Below, piece after piece: positions 18,964 through 25,749 of a stretch of DNA of 64,000 nt. The translations under genes were made by a program, and so were the position numbers. The stretch comes from Methylobacterium pseudosasicola (GTDB lineage: Bacteria; Pseudomonadota; Alphaproteobacteria; Rhizobiales; Beijerinckiaceae), in NCBI RefSeq assembly GCF_900114535.1, contig NZ_FOTK01000019.1, positions 59,837 through 123,836 on the forward strand, in the 5' to 3' direction. The notes under the pieces are model-generated. The model was given only the letters and a program-made list of their open reading frames with translations. It searched no databases and was not told the origin of the DNA. The first letter of the stretch is position 1, and each line of letters opens with the position of its first letter.

Positions 18964-19521
18964 ATGATCGCCGGTCTTTTCCGGCGCGACAGCGCGCGGC
19001 GCCGGGCCGTGGAGGGGCTGCATGCGGCGATCAGCGCGGCGGCGCGGCAGCCGGGGCTGTACACGCGCCTCGCCGTGCCCGACACCGTGGAGGGCCGGTT
19101 CGAGGCCCTGTGCCTGCACGTCATCCTGATCCTGCGCCGGCTCAACCGGCTGCCGGCCCCAGCGGCCGATGTCGCGCAGGATCTGGTGAACTCGGTCTTC
19201 ACCCAGCTCGACGCGGCTTTGCGCGAGCTCGGCGTCGGCGATATGGGCGTCGGCAAGCGGATGAAAAAACTCGGCGCGGCCTTCTACGGCCGGGCCACGG
19301 GCTACGACGCCGCGCTGGATGCCGGCGACGGCGCGGCCTTGGCCGTGGTGCTCGCCCGCAACGTCCTCGGCGGCGAGGGTGACGCGGCAGGCCTGGCCGC
19401 CTACGTGCTGGCGGCCGACGCCGCGCTGGCAAATACCAATCTCGACGGGCTGCTCGGTGCCGGGCCGCCCTTCCCGGAGCCGGACGCCTTCGCGCCGGCC
19501 CCGACCGGAGACAGGATATGA
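18964..19521 (+). CDS. Ubiquinol-cytochrome c chaperone (Cbp3/UQCC-type)
   Basis: 185-residue alphaproteobacterial relative of mitochondrial Cbp3/UQCC1, which assists cytochrome b/bc1 complex assembly. Helical core with LYTRLAVPDTVEGRFEALCL, LHVILILRRLNRL, DAALRELGVGDMGVGKRMKK and FYGRATGYDAAL. The start is ATG 18964. Its stop overlaps the DUF177 start (ATGA, 19518-19521), so translation is coupled. The pairing with DUF177 and the divergent bamE is a conserved neighbourhood. Confidence 0.9.
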   Translation: MIAGLFRRDSARRRAVEGLHAAISAAARQPGLYTRLAVPDTVEGRFEALCLHVILILRRLNRLPAPAADVAQDLVNSVFTQLDAALRELGVGDMGVGKRMKKLGAAFYGRATGYDAALDAGDGAALAVVLARNVLGGEGDAAGLAAYVLAADAALANTNLDGLLGAGPPFPEPDAFAPAPTGDRI

Positions 19522-20033
19522 GACACCGTACGGGTCCGGAGAGCGGGCCGCTCACGCGCTGGGTCAATGTCGAGCGCCTGCCGCAGGGCCGGGGCGCCGC
19601 CACCGTCGAGGCGAGCCCGGCCGAGTGCACGGCGCTGGCCGCCGACTTCAAGATCCCGGCCATCCGGGATCTGGTCGGGCGGTTCGAGATCTCGGGCTCC
19701 ACCAACCGGATGACCGTGACCGGCATGGTCGAGGCCGTGGTGACACAGATCTGCACGGTCAGCCTCGAGCCGTTCGAGGGGCCGGTCCGCGAGCCGGTGG
19801 AGGTGGTGTTCACCGATACCGACCAGCTCGCCGGCACCGATGCCGAGGATGTCGAGGTGCCCGACCCGCTGATAGGCGGCCGGATAGATTTCGGCGCGCT
19901 GACCGCTGAGTTCCTGGCGCTGGGCCTCGACCCCTATCCGCGCAAGCCCGGCATCGCCTTCGAGCCCGTGGTGGCTGGCGAGGATGCGGGGCCTTTCGAC
20001 GCGCTCCGCCGGCTGCGTGACGGGGAGGGGTGA
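19518..20033 (+). CDS. DUF177/YceD family protein
   Basis: 171 residues, homologous to the YceD/DUF177 proteins found next to rpmF-plsX-fabH in many bacteria and implicated in 23S rRNA maturation in plants and E. coli. Core features: VEASPAECTALAADFKIPAI, GSTNRMTVTGMVEAVVTQIC with the conserved Cys, VSLEPFEGPVREPVEVVF and EDVEVPDPLIGGRIDFGALT. Here plsX follows after a 571-base repeat-filled gap instead of directly. Confidence 0.88.
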   Translation: MRHRTGPESGPLTRWVNVERLPQGRGAATVEASPAECTALAADFKIPAIRDLVGRFEISGSTNRMTVTGMVEAVVTQICTVSLEPFEGPVREPVEVVFTDTDQLAGTDAEDVEVPDPLIGGRIDFGALTAEFLALGLDPYPRKPGIAFEPVVAGEDAGPFDALRRLRDGEG

Positions 20034-20085
20034 GGGCGGCCGGCTGGCGCTGCCCCTGGGCGAGGGCAGGTTTCTGCCAAGGGAC

Positions 20086-20444
20086 ATCCCATCCACCCCC
20101 TCATCCTGAGGAGCCGGAGCGCAGCGGAGGCCTCGAAGGAGCCCTCCAGCCAGCCGCGCGATCCCTGGAGGCCTCCTTCGAGGCTCGCTGCGCTCGCACC
20201 TCAGGATGCCAGCGGATTCACACATCGAGATTACTCTGTCGCAAGCCTCTGAAACACAACGCATTTCCCCTCCCCCTTGCGGGGAGGGGTCAGGGGTGGG
20301 GGTAGTGCAGGATCGCGCGTAACGGTGCCTTCTGCACCACCCCCACCTCCAACTCCTCCCCGCAAGGGGGGAGGAGAGCGCGTCGCGCCTTTCGTCAGCC
20401 GATGTGTGAACATCGTAGCCTCAGGATGAGGGGGTGGATGGGAT
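20086..20444. repeat. Palindromic intergenic element (ATCCTGAGG family), interrupted
   Basis: Outer arms 20086-20111 and 20419-20444 are perfect 26-base reverse complements. Inside the left part is a secondary dyad: ATCCTGAGGAGCCGGAGCGC near 20103 pairs with the stretch ending ACCTCAGGAT near 20206. Removing 20209-20428 restores a continuous palindrome. A related half-element is at 31115-31143. Such sequences are common intergenic repeats in Hyphomicrobiales. Confidence 0.8.
20209..20418. mobile_element. MITE-like element, copy 1 (10-bp target duplication)
   Basis: 210-bp non-coding element. Its left end CCAGCGGATTCACACATCG and right end (reverse complement CTACGATGTTCACACATCGG) form imperfect terminal inverted repeats sharing TTCACACATCG. 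It is bounded by the direct repeat CCTCAGGATG at 20199-20208 and 20419-20428. The interior is itself a large palindrome built on CCTCCCCCTTGCGGGGAGG and its complement. The second copy (56557-56765) differs at roughly a dozen positions and has a different 10-bp duplication. Confidence 0.8.
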
Positions 20445-20604
20445 CGCTCGCATAAGCCCCCCGCCCGCCCCGAAAACATTGCCCGGCCCGTCCGGCCCGA
20501 TTTCATTTGCCCGGCGGCCCGGTATCGCTATGGTCCGCCGCGCTTGGCGGCCGGCCCTCGTCCGGCTCGCCGCTCCCCTCGCCGAGACCGCGACCCGCAA
20601 AGAT

Positions 20605-21639
20605 ATGTCCCAACGCGTGTGCATCTCGCTCGACGCCATGGGCGGCGACCACGGGCCCTCCACCGTCGTGCCCGGCGCCGCGCTGGCCCGTGAGCGCCAT
20701 CCCGACATGACCTTCCTGCTGTTCGGCGATGAGGCGGTGATCGCCCCGCTGGTCGCCAAGGAGCCGCGCCTCAAGGATTGCGTCGAGATCCGCCACACGA
20801 ATGTGGCCGTGGCCATGGACGACAAGCCGAGCCAGGCGGTGCGCCAGGGCCGGGGCAAGTCCTCGATGTGGCAGGCCATCCAGGCGGTGCGCGACGGGCA
20901 GGCCCATGCGTGCGTGTCGGCCGGCAACACCGGCGCGCTCATGGCGATGTCGAAGATCTGCCTGAAGACCATGTCGGGCATCGAGCGCCCGGCCATCGCC
21001 TGCCTGTGGCCCACCGTGCGCGGCGAGAGCGTGGTGCTCGATGTCGGCGCCACCATCGGCACCGATGCGGAGCACCTGGTCGAGATGGCCGTGATGGGCT
21101 CGGCCATGGCCCGCATCGTGTTCGACCTCGACAAGCCGACCGTCGGCCTGCTCAACGTCGGCACCGAGGAGATGAAGGGCAACGAGGCGGTCAAGGAGGC
21201 CGCCCGGCTGCTGCGCGAGATGGACAGCTCCGGGCTGACCTATCACGGCTTCGTCGAGGGCACGGATCTCGGCCGCGGCACCGTCGACGTGGTGGTGACC
21301 GAAGGTTTCACGGGAAACATCGCGCTCAAGACCGCCGAGGGCACGGCCAAGCAGATCGGCACCTATCTCCGCGCGGCCATGACCCGGACGCTCGCAGCCA
21401 AGATCGGCGCGCTGTTCGCCCGCCAGGCGTTCAAGGCCCTGAGGGACAAGATGAATCCGAGCCGCGCCAATGGCGGCGTGTTCCTGGGCCTCGAGGGCAT
21501 CGTCATCAAGAGCCACGGCTCGGAGAGCGCGCAAGGCTTCGCCGCGGCGATCGACCTGGCCCACGACATGGCCCGCCACGACATGATCCGCACCATCCGC
21601 GAGATGCTGGACCAGACGGCGGTCCTGGCGCCGGCATAA
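20605..21639 (+). CDS. plsX: Phosphate acyltransferase PlsX
   Basis: Converts acyl-ACP to acyl-phosphate, feeding PlsY in phospholipid synthesis; peripheral membrane enzyme. ATG 20605 gives 344 residues starting MSQRVCISLDAMGGDHGPS, the standard N-terminus. Further family motifs are VSAGNTGALMA, GLLNVGTEEMKGN, VVTEGFTGNIALKT and a late SHGSESAQGF. An open frame extends to 20434 but lacks PlsX homology. fabH follows as expected, but only after 456 bases containing a palindrome and a leader hairpin. Confidence 0.95.
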   Translation: MSQRVCISLDAMGGDHGPSTVVPGAALARERHPDMTFLLFGDEAVIAPLVAKEPRLKDCVEIRHTNVAVAMDDKPSQAVRQGRGKSSMWQAIQAVRDGQAHACVSAGNTGALMAMSKICLKTMSGIERPAIACLWPTVRGESVVLDVGATIGTDAEHLVEMAVMGSAMARIVFDLDKPTVGLLNVGTEEMKGNEAVKEAARLLREMDSSGLTYHGFVEGTDLGRGTVDVVVTEGFTGNIALKTAEGTAKQIGTYLRAAMTRTLAAKIGALFARQAFKALRDKMNPSRANGGVFLGLEGIVIKSHGSESAQGFAAAIDLAHDMARHDMIRTIREMLDQTAVLAPA

Positions 21640-21757
21640 TTTTTTGCCTTGCGGCGTGCCGTGCCCTACGGGCGGCAGGTCGGGCACTCGGCAGTTGGTT
21701 CGACGAGGAGATTTGCGGTCCGGAAACCTTGGAATTTCACGCCCTGCGTAAAACCCT

Positions 21758-21877
21758 CCCTGTCATTCCGGGGCGCCGGAGGCGAGCCCGGAATCCAGAG
21801 CCGCCGACGGCGCAAAGTCTTGCTCGACCTATGATTCTGGATTCCGGGCTCCGCTGCGCGGCCCCGGAATGACAGGG
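21758..21877. repeat. Palindromic intergenic element (TGTCATTCCGGGG family)
   Basis: Outer arms CCCTGTCATTCCGGGGC (21758-21774) and its exact reverse complement (21861-21877). Inner arms GAGCCCGGAATCCAGA and TCTGGATTCCGGGCTC also pair. This is a widespread alphaproteobacterial intergenic palindrome type. Placed after plsX it may end that transcript. Confidence 0.85.
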
Positions 21878-22044
21878 TGATAGATCCTACCGCGGTTGCC
21901 CCTCGGATTACCGAACCTCGCCGGGACGGTCCTGGGAAAAATCTTCTATCGAGCGCGTGGCCTGCGTGAGGGCCATGCGCTCACCACGGAGGCCGGATCC
22001 CTAAGCCGGCGCCGCGTGTTCAGACGGATGGAATTCGGGCGTCC

Positions 22045-22075
22045 GGGGCACCACAACCAAAGATTGTGGTGCCCC
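22045..22075 (+). promoter_or_regulatory. Hairpin in the fabH leader
   Basis: GGGGCACCACAA (22045-22056), loop CCAAAGA, and the perfect complement TTGTGGTGCCCC (22064-22075). It ends 20 bases before the fabH ATG, just ahead of the GGAAGGAAAG ribosome-binding site. GCGTCCGGG occurs on both sides (near 22040 and 22078). It could modulate fabH translation or be an RNase/protein site. Confidence 0.45.
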
Positions 22076-22095
22076 CGCGTCCGGGAAGGAAAGCG

Positions 22096-23088
22096 ATGTC
22101 AGCCCTCCGCACAGAGTCTTCGCAGGCGCTCCGCTCGGTGGTGGTCGGGACCGGATCGAGCCTGCCCGCGCGGGTGGTGACCAACGCCGCCCTGAGCGAG
22201 CGGGTCGAGACCTCGGACGAGTGGATCGTCCAGCGCACCGGCATCCGCCAGCGCCACATCGCCGATGCGAGCGAGACCACCTCGGTGCTGGGCACCCGGG
22301 CCGCCCAGGCGGCCCTCGACGATGCCGGCCTGACCGGCGCCGATATCGACCTCGTGATCTGCGCGACCTCGACCCCCGACCACACCTTCCCGGCCACCGC
22401 CACCCAGATCCAGGCGGCGCTCGGCATTCATCAGGGCGCGGCCTTCGACCTCCAGGCGGTCTGCGCCGGCTTCGTGTTCGCGGTCTCCACCGCCGACAAG
22501 TTCCTGACCACCGGCTCGGCCCGCCGGGCCCTGGTGATCGGCGCCGAGACGTTCTCGCGGATCCTCGACTGGGAGGACCGCACCACCTGCGTGCTGTTCG
22601 GCGACGGCGCCGGGGCGGTGGTGCTGGAGGCGCGGGCGGATGCCGGCGCGCGCGGCGTGCTCTGCGCCAGCCTGCGCTCGGACGGGCGGCACCGGGACAA
22701 GCTCTACGTCGATGGCGGCCCGGGCTCGACCGGCACCACCGGGCATCTGCGCATGGAAGGCCGCGAGGTGTTCCGGTTCGCGGTCGGGCAGGTCACCGAC
22801 GTGATCGCCGACGCCTTCGCGCAGGCCGGACTCACCGCGGACGATCTCGACTGGTTCGTGCCGCACCAGGCCAACCGCCGGATCATCGAGGCCTCGGCCG
22901 ACAAGCTCGGCATCGCCCGGGAAAAAATCGTGCTGACGGTGGACCGCCACGGCAACACCTCGGCCGCCTCGATTCCCCTGGCCCTCGACGTGGCCCGGCG
23001 GGACGGGCGCATCCAGCCCGGCGATCTGGTGATGATCGAGGCGATCGGCGGCGGCTTCAGCTGGGGCGCGGCGCTGATCCGCTGGTGA
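22096..23088 (+). CDS. fabH: Beta-ketoacyl-ACP synthase III
   Basis: Initiates fatty-acid synthesis by condensing acetyl-CoA with malonyl-ACP. 330 residues from ATG 22096 with AGGAAAG upstream. The catalytic triad is present: Cys123 in LQAVCAGF, His in VPHQANRRI near residue 257 and Asn in GNTSAASIPLAL near residue 287. The N-terminus SVVVGTGSSLPARVVTN and RTGIRQRHIA are standard. It lies in the conserved order plsX-fabH-ihfA-merR. Confidence 0.95.
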   Translation: MSALRTESSQALRSVVVGTGSSLPARVVTNAALSERVETSDEWIVQRTGIRQRHIADASETTSVLGTRAAQAALDDAGLTGADIDLVICATSTPDHTFPATATQIQAALGIHQGAAFDLQAVCAGFVFAVSTADKFLTTGSARRALVIGAETFSRILDWEDRTTCVLFGDGAGAVVLEARADAGARGVLCASLRSDGRHRDKLYVDGGPGSTGTTGHLRMEGREVFRFAVGQVTDVIADAFAQAGLTADDLDWFVPHQANRRIIEASADKLGIAREKIVLTVDRHGNTSAASIPLALDVARRDGRIQPGDLVMIEAIGGGFSWGAALIRW

Positions 23089-23243
23089 CGGGCTGGACCG
23101 ATTCCAGGCCTCCCCGCGGTTGACCGGGCGGCCAGCGCCGATTAGCGTGCCGGATCATAGGGATACACCTTCAGCTTGTTGTGCGGCGGCGTTCGTCGTG
23201 CCTGTGGGCTGCCGGAAGAGAAGAGCGGGCGAGGGGACACGGC

Positions 23244-23573
23244 ATGGCAGGCAAGACGGTGACGCGCGCCGACTTGAGCGAGGCCGTCTACCACCAGGTG
23301 GGCCTGTCGCGGACCGAATCCGCCGCCCTGGTCGAGACCGTGCTGTCGGAGATCTGCGCCTGCCTGGCCGGGGGCGAGACGGTCAAGCTGTCCTCGTTCG
23401 GCTCCTTCGTGGTGCGCAGCAAGGGCAAGCGCGTCGGCCGCAACCCCAAGACCGGCGTCGAGGTGGCGATCGAGCCCCGCCAGGTGATGGTGTTCAAGCC
23501 GTCCAACGTCCTGAAGGCCAAGATCAACGGCCAGGCGATCAACGGGCTGGACAAGCACGACGAGGATGATTGA
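23244..23573 (+). CDS. ihfA: Integration host factor alpha subunit
   Basis: DNA-bending nucleoid protein; heterodimerises with IhfB. The 109-residue protein starts MAGKTVTRADLSEAVYHQVG and has GGETVKLSSFGSFVVR, RVGRNPKTG (the beta-arm with the intercalating Pro) and FKPSNVLKAKING. A longer frame to 23181 exists, but ATG 23244 matches IhfA length and follows GAGGGGACAC. Gene order fabH-ihfA-merR supports IhfA rather than HU. Confidence 0.94.
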   Translation: MAGKTVTRADLSEAVYHQVGLSRTESAALVETVLSEICACLAGGETVKLSSFGSFVVRSKGKRVGRNPKTGVEVAIEPRQVMVFKPSNVLKAKINGQAINGLDKHDEDD

Positions 23574-23899
23574 GCGGGCCGATCGAGGCTCCTTTCCACC
23601 GAAGTGACGCGCTCTCCCTCCCCCCTCTGCGGGGGAGGGTGGCCCGCGAAGCGGGTCGGGAGAGGGGAGCAACGGTGCAGGATGTGGCTCCGGTCCGCAC
23701 ATCTGCTCTGCCTCTTCCGGACGCCGGGTTCCCCTCTCCCGACCCGGCCTGACGGCCGGCCCACCCTCCCCCGCAGAGCGGGACGGAACGCGCGGATCGG
23801 GCTGGTGTCCCGCTAAGACGACAAACGAGCCCCCGTAAGGCTTGAGCCCGGCCGCGCGGGCCGGCAAGATCGTCCCGTCCCAGCCATTGTAAGACAGCC
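23574..23899. other. ihfA-merR spacer filled by a large palindromic repeat
   Basis: 326 bases with no gene. Most is one large palindromic repeat (23613-23780). The remaining ~120 bases before the MerR gene may hold its promoter; no boxes are assigned. Confidence 0.55.
23613..23780. repeat. Large palindromic repeat (CTCTGCGGGGGAGGGTGG family), copy 1
   Basis: Starts TCTCCCTCCCCCCTCTGCGG and ends CCACCCTCCCCCGCAGAG. The ends pair and the interior (GGGAGAGGGGAGCA against the later TCCCCTCTCCCG) pairs too, so the whole ~168 bases can fold into a long hairpin. A second copy is at 49294-49462, inside the ABC transporter run. Confidence 0.85.
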
Positions 23900-24379
23900 A
23901 TGCCCCCAGCCCTCGCCGCCGATAGGACGCTCGAACCGATCGGGGAGAAGAGCGCCGGCGCGTTCCGGACGATCAGCGAGGTCGCCGACGAGCTCGACGT
24001 GCCCCAGCACGTCCTGCGGTTCTGGGAGACCCGATTCGGCCAGATCCGCCCGGTGAAGCGGGCGGGCGGGCGGCGCTATTACCGGCCCCAGGATGTCGAG
24101 CTGGTCGCCGGCATCCGGCAGCTCCTCTACGTGCAGCGCTACACCATCGCGGGCGCCCAGCGGGTGCTCAAGGAGAACGGCATCCGCTTCGTCCAGGCCG
24201 TGGGCCGCGGCGAGGCCAAGGCCGCCGAGCCCCTGGTCCAGGAGGTCGAGGGCGGCCCCGAATCGGCGCTCCGGGCCGACACCCCCGACCGGGCGGCGCT
24301 GATGGGCGTGCTGGACGATCTGCGCGCCTGCCGGGCCCTGCTCGACGCCCTGCGCAGGCCCTACGACCGGGACGTGTGA
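23900..24379 (+). CDS. MerR family transcriptional regulator
   Basis: 159 residues with an N-terminal MerR winged-helix at about residues 24-90: FRTISEVADELDVPQHVLRF, WETRFGQIRPVKRAGGRRYY and RPQDVELVAGIRQLLYVQRY. The C-terminal part is short and helical with no metal-binding Cys. It is the conserved gene that follows ihfA in Hyphomicrobiales; targets are unknown. Confidence 0.9.
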   Translation: MPPALAADRTLEPIGEKSAGAFRTISEVADELDVPQHVLRFWETRFGQIRPVKRAGGRRYYRPQDVELVAGIRQLLYVQRYTIAGAQRVLKENGIRFVQAVGRGEAKAAEPLVQEVEGGPESALRADTPDRAALMGVLDDLRACRALLDALRRPYDRDV

Positions 24380-24476
24380 CCGCCGGCGCTCCTTCGCGCA
24401 CTGCGCGTGGAGTGCGTTAAGCACGCAACTTGCGGAATCAGCGAACTTTCCGGCCGGAGACCGCGTTGACGCCCGC

Positions 24477-24896
24477 ATGGCCGCGCCCAAACCCAAGCTG
24501 TCACCCAGCCAGGAACTGATGGCCCGCCTCATGCGGATCGTCCGCTCCTGCCCGGATGCCGCCTCCGAAGTCCTCGAGCTGATGTTCCTCGTCAGTCAGA
24601 TCGAGGCCGCCACCAATGTCGACCGGGAATACCGGGACGCCAAGCGGGTGATCAGCCGCCTGCGCAATCCCCTCTGGGACATGGCGCCCCCCGACCGGGA
24701 GAAGCTGCTCACCGCCGCCGAGACGATCCGCCGGGTCTGCCGCCTGCCCGAGGACCAGATTCCGCCGGTGCCGATCGCCGACGCCGGGGAGCGCGCCCGG
24801 GTCGAGGCCCGGCTCGCCGCCGCTCTCGCGGGTGAGTTCGACGCCGCCCAGATCGCCCGGGTAACCGGCGTGGTTGCGGCCGTGCTGCAGGATTAG
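24477..24896 (+). CDS. Hypothetical helical protein
   Basis: 139 residues from ATG 24477; no signal peptide. Likely all helical, with ELMARLMRIVRSCPDAASEV, MFLVSQIEAATNVDREYRDA and REKLLTAAETIRRVCRLP. No domain is recognised. The high Ala/Arg content is typical of this genome, but there is no better alternative frame. Confidence 0.6.
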   Translation: MAAPKPKLSPSQELMARLMRIVRSCPDAASEVLELMFLVSQIEAATNVDREYRDAKRVISRLRNPLWDMAPPDREKLLTAAETIRRVCRLPEDQIPPVPIADAGERARVEARLAAALAGEFDAAQIARVTGVVAAVLQD

Positions 24897-25065
24897 GATC
24901 GGTTCCGGAAAAGATTCGGCGCAACGCCTCTGTCTGGGACGGGACATCGCTCCCAAAACCCTCGACGGCCGTGCCCGGCGTCCCCACATGCGGGTCAACC
25001 GATGAAAGGGGCGCCCGGGCATGAGCCCGAAATCCGGCCCCGGATCGGTACCGGAGAGACGCCGC

Positions 25066-25521
25066 ATGACCGCCCTTCGTCCGCTCGCCGCGCTGCTCGC
25101 AGGGGGCCTGATCCTTGCGGGACCGGCCCAGGTTCCGGCCTTTGCCCAGACCACGGTGACGCGCTCCAAGACGGTCGCCCCCGGCAAGACCGTGCGGCTG
25201 GAGATCGCCCCGAATCTCAAGAAGGATTGCAGCCCCGGCCCGATGCCGGAGTTCAAAGTTTCTGGCGCGCCCAAGAACGGCGCGGTGATCACCAAGGTCG
25301 GCAAGGTGAAGACGCCGGCGAGCTATCGCTGCCCCAACAAGGAAGCCGCCGTCCAGGCGCTATTCTACCAGCCCAACACTGGCTTCACCGGTGCCGACGA
25401 GGTGACCTTCGAAGTCCGAAGCGCCGACGGCCAAGTCCAGACCCAGACCATCAAGATCACCGTCGGGGCGGCCGGATCAAAATCCGGGGACGATGCCAAG
25501 AAAGAAGGCACGGATCTCTAA
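25066..25521 (+). CDS. Secreted hypothetical protein with Ig-like fold
   Basis: 151 residues from ATG 25066 (GGAGAG upstream); a longer frame to 25021 is less likely because it would precede the signal sequence. The signal peptide LAALLAGGLILAGPAQVPAF ends at AFAQ. The mature domain resembles a bacterial Ig/cadherin-like module, with YQPNTGFTGADEVTFEVRSA and VQTQTIKITV as the final strands, and two Cys (KKDCSPGP, SYRCPNK) that may form a disulfide. Function is unknown, presumably periplasmic. Confidence 0.75.
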   Translation: MTALRPLAALLAGGLILAGPAQVPAFAQTTVTRSKTVAPGKTVRLEIAPNLKKDCSPGPMPEFKVSGAPKNGAVITKVGKVKTPASYRCPNKEAAVQALFYQPNTGFTGADEVTFEVRSADGQVQTQTIKITVGAAGSKSGDDAKKEGTDL

Positions 25522-25749
25522 GCAGAGGCAGGAAACCCTGGCGCGTGCATAGTTTTTCATCCTAAATTGCGCGTACGGAGGAGACTGAAATCAACGTTGA
25601 ACCTCGTCAAGGCCCTGTTTTCGCCAGACGAGTGTTGCAAGCAATCGACAGGCTGGCGGCACGTTCGCCGCGCTGCGACAAAAGCGGGCCTGTCGGTTGC
25701 ATCCGAGCCGAGACAGGATGAAGCTGTCAGGGTCTGAGAGGGTTATCGA

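Larger units (their letters stand above)
20034..20604. other. Repeat-filled spacer between the DUF177 gene and plsX
   Basis: No gene. It holds a palindromic element with 26-bp perfect outer arms (20086-20111 and 20419-20444) that has been split by a 210-bp MITE-like insertion. From 20445 to 20604 there is the probable plsX promoter region. A long in-frame extension of plsX upstream of 20605 is possible but unsupported. Confidence 0.7.
21640..22095. other. plsX-fabH spacer with two palindromic structures
   Basis: 456 bases, no supported gene. It contains a ~120-bp CATTCCGG-type palindrome (21758-21877), then about 165 bases without obvious structure, then a 12-bp hairpin just before the fabH ribosome-binding site. 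In most alphaproteobacteria plsX and fabH are close, so fabH here probably has its own promoter in this region. Confidence 0.6.

Noticed and set aside
20434..20604. N-terminal extension of PlsX by 57 codons
   Set aside because: The extension has no PlsX homology and would place the start in or next to the repeat; ATG 20605 gives the normal family N-terminus.
24380..24476. tRNA gene after the merR gene
   Set aside because: No cloverleaf, T-loop GGTTCGA or acceptor pairing was found; no other tRNA-like sequence was seen in the intergenic regions.
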